NCBI GenBank assembly: GCA_003557605.1
Contig: PWNW01000025.1
Location: 1-30,733, forward strand
Direction of reading: 5' to 3'
Origin: Spirochaetaceae bacterium
GTDB taxonomy: Bacteria > Spirochaetota > Spirochaetia > PWKH01
DNA: 30,733 bases
This document shows positions 24,655 through 30,733 of this stretch, piece after piece. A program made the translations under genes and the position numbers. The notes under the pieces are model-generated. The model was not told the DNA's origin, did no database searches, and saw only the letters and a list, made by a program, of their open reading frames with translations. The number at the start of each line of letters is the position of its first letter. Position 1 is the first letter of the stretch.

Positions 24655-25947
24655 ATGCACAACATTGCAAAGGAGTTTAACCAGATTCTCTCAAATACGA
24701 CGGCCATGAGTCTTCTTTCAGATCTTGGCAGAAGAATGTATTTTCCCAAGGGAATTGTGTCCCAGGAAGCGGAAGCCGGGATCAAGGCAAAGCGGATCAA
24801 GGCGACAGTAGGCATGGCCACCAAGGGTTCAGACCCCTTGTATCTTGATTCCATATATCGTGACTTCAAGGGTTTGGAGGCATCAAAGGTATTTCCCTAT
24901 GCATCTACCGCCGGAGACCCGGAGCTCAGGGAGGTATGGAAGCAGGCAATGATCGAAAAAAACCCTGACTTGAAGGGAAAAAATACCTCGCTTCCCCTTG
25001 TCTGTTCAGGGCTGACCCATGGGATATCTCTTACTGCAGATCTTTTTATTGATGCAGGGGACACCGTGCTGGTCCCGGACATGTTCTGGGGCAACTACCG
25101 GCTGATTATCGAAGAACGAAGAGAAGCACGGATAGAGACATTTCCGTTCTATACTGCTGAGAAAGATGGTATGAACCTGAAGGAGCTGGACCGTGCAATT
25201 GCCCGGCAGGAGGGGGAAAAGGTGGTGCTGATTGTAAATTTTCCCAACAATCCGTCTGGGTACTCTCCCACCAATGCTAAGGCGGCTGAACTGGTGGATA
25301 TCCTTACCTCCTATGCCCGGAAGGGAAAAAAGATTCTGGTGATCACCGATGATGCATATTTCGGCCTGTTTTTTGAGGATGACATCTATCGTCAGTCACT
25401 GTTCGCGCCCCTTGCAGATGCTCATGAGAACATTCTTGCTGTGAAGATTGACGGTGCCACGAAGGAGGATTTTGTCTGGGGATTTCGTGTCGGGTTCGTT
25501 ACCTACGGGTCAAAGGGACTTGAACCCCGGCAGTATGAAGTGCTGGAAAAGAAGACCATGGGAGCTGTGCGCTCCTCAATTTCCAATTCCAGCAGACCTG
25601 CGCAGTCGCTGCTGCTCAAGGGATTGAAAAGCGAGACCTACCTTCAGGAAAAACAGCAGGCATTTGATCTGCTGAAAGAACGGTATCTGAAGGTGAAGGA
25701 AATCCTTGAAGCACATCGTGATGATGAGAACCTGATTCCGCTTCCCTTTAATTCAGGGTACTTTATGGCATTCACCTGCAGGGGAGATGCGGAAAAACTG
25801 AGGGTATATCTGCTGGATACCTATGAAGTGGGAACTATAGCCATTCAGAGCGATTACCTCAGAATTGCTTTTTCCAGCGTCGATATTGAACGTCTGGAGG
25901 AACTGTACAGCATCCTGTATCAGGCTGCTGCGGAATTATGGAGTTAA
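24655..25947 (+). CDS. PLP-dependent class I/II aminotransferase
   Basis: Fold-type I aminotransferase (430 residues). The PLP-binding features are visible: NFPNNPSGYSPT at 195-206 with the cofactor-ring Asn, TDDAYFGLF at 231-239 with the pyridine-N Asp and the Tyr, the Schiff-base Lys270 in GATKEDF, and WGFRVGF at 275-281. The C-terminal substrate-carboxylate Arg is probably in LRIAF. This variant (GATK rather than SFSK) is seen in a subgroup often named aspartate or aromatic aminotransferase; the substrate cannot be fixed. GGGGGG about seven bases before the ATG. Its last ten bases overlap the start of the next gene, so the three-gene operon is coupled. Confidence 0.85.
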   Translation: MHNIAKEFNQILSNTTAMSLLSDLGRRMYFPKGIVSQEAEAGIKAKRIKATVGMATKGSDPLYLDSIYRDFKGLEASKVFPYASTAGDPELREVWKQAMIEKNPDLKGKNTSLPLVCSGLTHGISLTADLFIDAGDTVLVPDMFWGNYRLIIEERREARIETFPFYTAEKDGMNLKELDRAIARQEGEKVVLIVNFPNNPSGYSPTNAKAAELVDILTSYARKGKKILVITDDAYFGLFFEDDIYRQSLFAPLADAHENILAVKIDGATKEDFVWGFRVGFVTYGSKGLEPRQYEVLEKKTMGAVRSSISNSSRPAQSLLLKGLKSETYLQEKQQAFDLLKERYLKVKEILEAHRDDENLIPLPFNSGYFMAFTCRGDAEKLRVYLLDTYEVGTIAIQSDYLRIAFSSVDIERLEELYSILYQAAAELWS

Positions 25948-26294
25948 AGCTCAAAATATATATTACCGATCAAAGCGGAAACAAGTTTCTGGGAATAGGG
26001 GTTTTCTGGCTGCTTGAGCAAATCAGGCGGCACGGTTCAATCCGTGCCGCTGCAGCAGAAATGGAAATTTCCTATTCGAAAGCCTACCGCATGCTGTGCA
26101 CTCTGGAGAAAGCTCTGGGAAAACAAGTGGCTGAACGGAAAAAGGGGGGAGCATCCCGAGACGGTGCTGAGCTTACCCCTTTCGGAGTTCTTCTGCTGCA
26201 GCGGTATGCCAGGCTCAACAATGAGATCAAAGCATTGGCTCAAAAACCCTTTGAGATCTTTGCTGCTGATCTTCAGGAGGCAGTTGATGAATAA
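25938..26294 (+). CDS. ModE-like winged-helix DNA-binding protein, single domain
   Basis: A 118-residue protein that matches the N-terminal DNA-binding domain of ModE/LysR-type regulators: a beta start with F-x-G-x-G, then the recognition region GSIRAAAAEMEISYSKAYRMLCTLEKALG at about 33-61, where Ser/Tyr-Lys-Ala-Tyr is typical of ModE, and a wing ending in GAELTPFG. It lacks the molybdate-binding Mop domains, so any effector is unknown. It overlaps the aminotransferase by ten bases and the phosphofructokinase by eight. A role in regulating this operon is inferred from position. A link to the Mo-hydroxylase operon 3.5 kb away is possible but unproven. Confidence 0.82.
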   Translation: MELKLKIYITDQSGNKFLGIGVFWLLEQIRRHGSIRAAAAEMEISYSKAYRMLCTLEKALGKQVAERKKGGASRDGAELTPFGVLLLQRYARLNNEIKALAQKPFEIFAADLQEAVDE

Positions 26295-27612
26295 CAAACA
26301 TGATTTCTATATTCCTGTTCTTGGGGAGGCAAAAATTCCCTCCCCGATAAAGATGTCCACTGAAAAGGGTGATGCCGCAGCGGCCTATGTCCGTGACGAA
26401 GAATCGGTGCTCTTTGAGATAGATGCACTAAAAACTCCTGATGGAATACAGGTCGGATCAGATGATGTGCTGCAGATTGCAGGACCGAGGGAAAAAATCT
26501 ACTTTAATCCCTCCCATGTCCATGCAGCAATTGCTACATGCGGAGGACTGTGCCCGGGGCTGAACAATGTGATTCGTGCGGTCGTCAGGTGTCTTTGGTT
26601 CAGTTACGGGGTTAGGAGAATCAGCGGCATCCAGTACGGATATCAGGGACTGCTGCCGGAATCTTCCTATGCCCCCATACCCCTTGATCCTGATGTGGTT
26701 GATGATATTCAGATGAAGGGAGGCACCATTCTCGGAGCTGCCCGAGGCGGCGGGAAGCGGGTTCAGGACATCGTTGATTCACTGGAACGGATGAACGTGA
26801 ATATCCTGTTTTCAGTAGGCGGCGACGGGACCCTTCGTGGTGCCGATGAAGTTGGTGAGGAGATACAGAAGCGGGGGCTGAAAATTGCAGTTGTCGGGAT
26901 ACCGAAGACCATTGACAACGATCTGTCATTTATTCAAAGCTCCTTCGGATTTGACACCGCAGTTTCCATGGCGGTACCCGCTGTACGGGGAGCGCATGTG
27001 GAGGCTCATGACAGCATCAACGGCATTGGCCTGGTAAAGGTGATGGGCCGTGATTCGGGGTTTATTGCTGCATACACCGCCTTGGCCATGAGCGATGTAA
27101 ATTTCTGCCTCATTCCTGAGGACCCCTTCGATCTGACCGGTCCCAACGGTCTGTTTGAACACCTGAAAAAACGGATTATCAGCAGAGGCCATGCGGTGAT
27201 TCTTGTAGCCGAAGGTGCCGGTCAGCATCTTGATGTAGTGCCTGAAGGAAAGGATGCATCGGGAAATAAAAAATATATGGATGTCGGTGTGTTTCTCAGA
27301 GATAAGATTTCAGAGTTCTTCCAAAAGGAGAACATTGAATTCAATATGAAGTATATTGATCCGAGCTACATTATACGAAGTGCTCCCGCAAATCCCAATG
27401 ATTCTATTTACTGCTCCCGTCTCGGGGCCCATGCGGTGCATGCCGCTATGAGCGGCAAGACTCGTACATTGGTAAGTCTGGTGAATAATAAGTTTGTCCA
27501 TATTCCGATTAAGGTTGCTGTTGTTGAGCGAAATAAAATTAATACTGAGGAAAGTCTCTGGAGGGATGTCCTTGAGAATACCCGGCAGCCGGTATCGATG
27601 AGAAACTCATGA
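26287..27612 (+). CDS. 6-phosphofructokinase, plant/TP0108-like clade
   Basis: Phosphorylates fructose 6-phosphate in glycolysis. The 441 residues carry the phosphate-donor loop ATCGGLCPGLNNVIR at 83-97, GGDGT at 178-182 and PKTIDND at 206-212 with catalytic Asp210. Gly181 corresponds to E. coli Gly104 (ATP-type), and Lys207 to E. coli Gly124. This Gly/Lys pair is that of plant and trypanosomatid ATP-dependent enzymes, while PPi-dependent ones usually have Asp/Lys, so ATP use is the better guess. A much longer frame is open upstream to 26014, but it overlaps the ModE-like gene; AGGAGG six bases before 26287 fixes the start. Last gene of the operon. Confidence 0.93.
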   Translation: MNNKHDFYIPVLGEAKIPSPIKMSTEKGDAAAAYVRDEESVLFEIDALKTPDGIQVGSDDVLQIAGPREKIYFNPSHVHAAIATCGGLCPGLNNVIRAVVRCLWFSYGVRRISGIQYGYQGLLPESSYAPIPLDPDVVDDIQMKGGTILGAARGGGKRVQDIVDSLERMNVNILFSVGGDGTLRGADEVGEEIQKRGLKIAVVGIPKTIDNDLSFIQSSFGFDTAVSMAVPAVRGAHVEAHDSINGIGLVKVMGRDSGFIAAYTALAMSDVNFCLIPEDPFDLTGPNGLFEHLKKRIISRGHAVILVAEGAGQHLDVVPEGKDASGNKKYMDVGVFLRDKISEFFQKENIEFNMKYIDPSYIIRSAPANPNDSIYCSRLGAHAVHAAMSGKTRTLVSLVNNKFVHIPIKVAVVERNKINTEESLWRDVLENTRQPVSMRNS

Positions 27613-27676
27613 AAATTCTAGAAATGTAATCGATACCACTTGATTTTTTTATTGGTATTTATCATATTATACCCAT

Positions 27677-27838
27677 AAACAACGTCCTGCAGTTATCGGG
27701 GCGTTAGGAGAAAAGTTTGTAACCTTTCATCTATTCTGCGGTTTAGAATAATGAATGTGTGAAGACTTTTTTTCATCGACCTCCTTTTGATGTACCCCCC
27801 AGGGTTTTATACCTCCTTTTCCCTGGGGGGATTTTTTT
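27677..27838 (+). ncRNA. Candidate small RNA (or pfk 3' UTR) with two anti-Shine-Dalgarno loops
   Basis: The 266-base gap between pfk and pgi holds no convincing protein gene on this strand. A -10-like TATTAT at 27665-27670 (TTGATT 19 bases upstream) would start an RNA near 27677. It then contains a stem 27681-27687/27699-27705, an unpaired stretch, a short hairpin CATCG/TGATG (27774-27778/27788-27792) with ACCTCCTTT in its loop, and a strong terminator hairpin whose 16-base loop again contains ACCTCCTTTT. The ten-base ACCTCCTTTT copies lie at 27779-27788 and 27811-27820. This sequence equals the 3'-terminal anti-SD part of 16S rRNA, so the loops could pair with ribosome sites of mRNAs. The promoter is weak; the same stretch could instead be the pfk mRNA tail. 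Confidence 0.4.
27795..27838 (+). terminator. Intrinsic terminator after pfk / small RNA
   Basis: CCCCCCAGGG (27795-27804) and CCCTGGGGGG (27821-27830) form a perfect 10-bp stem, followed by A and seven T (27832-27838). The loop is unusually large at 16 bases. On the opposite strand no T run follows, so it acts on plus-strand transcripts only. Confidence 0.85.
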
Positions 27839-27878
27839 GTCTTTTGAAGACATGATGCATCAACAAGGAGTTGTCTGG

Positions 27879-29462
<1,584 letters not shown>

Positions 29463-29490
29463 CAGTGAACCTCCTGACTTCTTTTCATTA

Positions 29491-29519
29491 TTTATGCAGG
29501 AGTTATGCCCATATGTCAA
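29491..29519 (-). promoter_or_regulatory. Promoter of pgi
   Basis: Minus-strand TTGACA (29514-29519, perfect) and CATAAA (29491-29496) are 17 bases apart. The -10 region reads TGCATAAATAATGA, which also resembles an ARG box (about 11 of 14 to TGAATWWWWATTCA), so ArgR control is conceivable. Confidence 0.55.
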
Positions 29520-29542
29520 TGAACATCAGGAGATTAGGAGCA

Positions 29543-30013
29543 TTAGGCCTCTACTTCCGGGATTCTTTTCCGGAAGCTTTCGATCAGATCTTCCTTGGTC
29601 ATCCCCTCTCGGAGGATAATGAAGATGGTGTCATCGCCTGCCACCGAACCGAGTATTTCCGGAATAGCAAGGATGTCAAGTGCAAGGGCAACACTGTCGG
29701 CATGTCCCTGCCGGGTTTTGATTACTCCAATATTGCTGCTGAACTCAATGGAGATCACCCCGCGGCGAACATCCTGAATGTAGCTTTTTTCTGATTCTGA
29801 GATGAGTTCTTTTTCAGGCAGTGCATAGTAGTACCCTGACCAGCCGTCGGAAATTTTTCCGACTTTCAGCATCTTCAGGTCCCTGGAAAGAGTTGCCTGG
29901 GTTACGACAAACCCTGTCTTTGAGAGGTGTTCCAGAAGAAGCTCCTGGCTGTCTATTCGGTTGTTCTTGATAAGTTCCTTAATTTTATTCAGTCTGCTTT
30001 GGCGCTCACGCAT
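29543..30013 (-). CDS. argR: Arginine repressor ArgR
   Basis: Hexameric arginine-sensing regulator. The 156 residues comprise an N-terminal winged helix (1-70) with TQATLSRDLK at 38-47, the ArgR recognition signature, and a C-terminal arginine-binding and oligomerisation domain with QGHADSVA at 102-109 and the arginine-binding GDDT at 126-129. An in-frame ATG exists at 30079, but GGAGG six bases before 30013 and the family N-terminus favour 30013. It is divergent from birA and upstream of pgi on the same strand, with 80 bases between. An ARG-box-like site lies directly in front of it, pointing to autoregulation. Confidence 0.94.
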   Translation of the reverse strand: MRERQSRLNKIKELIKNNRIDSQELLLEHLSKTGFVVTQATLSRDLKMLKVGKISDGWSGYYYALPEKELISESEKSYIQDVRRGVISIEFSSNIGVIKTRQGHADSVALALDILAIPEILGSVAGDDTIFIILREGMTKEDLIESFRKRIPEVEA

Positions 30014-30031
30014 GCACGCCCTCCAAATTTG

Positions 30032-30046
30032 ATGAATAATTATGCC
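30032..30046 (-). promoter_or_regulatory. ARG-box-like operator overlapping the argR -10 box
   Basis: Read on the minus strand, GGCATAATTATTCA matches the E. coli ARG-box core TGAATWWWWATTCA at 12 of 14 positions. It covers CATAAT (30039-30044), a likely -10 of argR; TTGTAT 19 bases upstream is a weak -35. Bound ArgR would block its own promoter. Confidence 0.5.
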
Positions 30047-30079
30047 GTTCGTGTTGTATAAACATACAATTATCGGCAT
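30042..30079. repeat. Nested inverted repeats between argR and birA
   Basis: ATGCCG (30042-30047) pairs with CGGCAT (30074-30079). Within it TTGTAT (30054-30059) and ATACAA (30064-30069) form a second inverted repeat around AAAC. Both are centred within one base of each other, in the divergent promoter region. Possible operator for ArgR or another regulator; it does not match the BirA operator TTGTAAACC...GGTTTACAA. Confidence 0.45.
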
Positions 30080-30108
30080 GATAAAGCAAGTATTATTTGG
30101 AGATCATC

Positions 30109-30733
30109 ATGGCATTACCTGAGAATTCATGCAGGATCGAGTATCTGTACCGACGGAAGAACATCCTGCTTCATGGATGTACTTCCCTGTTTCTCTATGC
30201 TCCGGTTACCGAATCAACCATGGATACTGCAGTGCTTGCTGCATCCATACATCCCGGTACGGTACTGTCAGTCCGTTCGTCATGCCAGCTGAAGGGACGA
30301 GGAAGGATGCCGCAGCGGCGATGGGATTCAGCAGACGGTCTGAATCTCCTGACAACCTACGTGATACCCCGCATACGGGACGATATCCCGCTGCAGCTGA
30401 TACCCCTGCTGGTGGGAACCTCAGCCGCAGCGGCAGTAAAAGCCCTGGGAATAACGGCAGAAGTTACGGTAAAATGGCCGAATGACCTGCTGGTGAATGA
30501 AAAAAAGATCTGCGGGGTGCTCTGCGAGATGAGGAGGGAAGGCCTGTTCGCTGGAGTAGGATTGAATATGAACCAGACTGAATTCCCGGAAGGAGGGACC
30601 AGGGAACGGACATCAGCTGCTTTGGAGACTGGGACCGTTCAAAGCATTGAGGAAATGGAGATATCTGTCCTTGATGCGGTGCTGAAAAACCTGGAGAACC
30701 GGCATTGGAAGAGGGATCTTGAAGACATGCTCT
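30109..30733 (+). CDS. birA: Biotin-protein ligase, catalytic domain only, cut by window edge
   Basis: Activates biotin with ATP and attaches it to a lysine of biotin carboxyl carrier protein. The 208 visible codons are open to the right edge. Motifs: TEST at 34-37, the biotinyl-AMP loop GRGRMPQRRW at 63-72, the catalytic KWPND at 122-126, KKICGVLCE at 132-140 and GVGLNMN at 149-155. The ATG at 30109 has GGAG six bases upstream. There is no N-terminal winged helix, so this is a class I ligase that cannot act as a repressor. A possible -10 TATTAT lies at 30091-30096. Divergent from argR. Confidence 0.92.
   Translation, partial: MALPENSCRIEYLYRRKNILLHGCTSLFLYAPVTESTMDTAVLAASIHPGTVLSVRSSCQLKGRGRMPQRRWDSADGLNLLTTYVIPRIRDDIPLQLIPLLVGTSAAAAVKALGITAEVTVKWPNDLLVNEKKICGVLCEMRREGLFAGVGLNMNQTEFPEGGTRERTSAALETGTVQSIEEMEISVLDAVLKNLENRHWKRDLEDML

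Noticed and set aside
26014..26286. N-terminal extension of phosphofructokinase back to 26014
   Set aside because: It runs inside the ModE-like gene in another frame, has no family similarity, and AGGAGG marks the start at 26287.
27633..27658. Hairpin ATACCA/TGGTAT as the pfk terminator
   Set aside because: Only six A/T-rich pairs around a 14-base loop and no clear T run after it; the strong terminator at 27795-27838 is a better candidate.
27677..27838. 6S RNA, SRP RNA or a known riboswitch in the pfk-pgi gap
   Set aside because: No long closing helix with a central bubble, no SRP loop sequence and no recognisable aptamer core was found. The region lies 3' of pfk and in antisense orientation downstream of pgi, so it does not lead into a plus-strand gene.
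27853..27862. 10-bp palindrome TGATGCATCA near the pgi stop
   Set aside because: Exact but short, single, and in a non-promoter position between two convergent genes; chance is a sufficient explanation.

Overview
The window is a dense bacterial chromosome segment of moderate G+C, with short intergenic gaps and clear Shine-Dalgarno sites before most genes. No rRNA, tRNA, insertion sequence, phage gene or CRISPR array was seen. The gene content and protein flavour suggest a free-living spirochaete (Spirochaetales): a plant-like/TP0108-like phosphofructokinase, indirect Asn/Gln-tRNA synthesis, a two-PRTase plus purA-purB salvage unit, an ArgR repressor and a secreted ankyrin giant. This is an impression from protein families; no rRNA is present to confirm it.

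Left part (1-6086, minus strand): an exported ankyrin-repeat protein runs off the left edge. Upstream of it on the same strand is a purine operon read hpt - second PRTase - purA - purB. It starts at a TTGACA promoter (6057-6086) and ends at a strong intrinsic terminator (2119-2150). It recycles hypoxanthine/guanine to nucleotides and converts IMP to AMP.

Middle-left (6210-11168, plus): gatC-gatA-gatB-aspS form a translationally coupled operon. The aspartyl-tRNA synthetase carries His33 and Gly85, the residues associated with non-discriminating AspRS, so the operon looks like a complete Asp-tRNA(Asn) to Asn-tRNA(Asn) pathway. rsmD (minus) and an M20 amidohydrolase (plus) are divergent from each other and convergent with their other neighbours.

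Middle (12967-22482, minus): recG, yggT and dnaE are read together from a promoter at 19111-19140. Upstream of it lies a three-subunit molybdenum-hydroxylase-like operon (Mo subunit, 2Fe-2S subunit, FAD subunit). Its large subunit is short and appears to lack the catalytic glutamate and a glycine-rich cofactor loop.

Right part (22507-30733): ligA; an operon of PLP aminotransferase, ModE-like winged-helix protein and phosphofructokinase; then a 266-base gap holding a candidate small RNA. This RNA would present the sequence ACCTCCTTTT, identical to the anti-Shine-Dalgarno core of 16S rRNA, in two successive hairpin loops, the second being the terminator. Next come pgi (minus), interrupted by one in-frame TAG directly after its phosphate-binding motif but otherwise intact, then argR with an ARG-box-like autoregulatory site, and the divergent birA, cut by the right edge.

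The items most worth following up are the anti-SD RNA (27665-27838), the amber codon in pgi, the degenerate Mo-hydroxylase, the GatCAB/ND-AspRS unit, and two genes whose extended -10 boxes lie so close to the ATG that their mRNAs may be leaderless.
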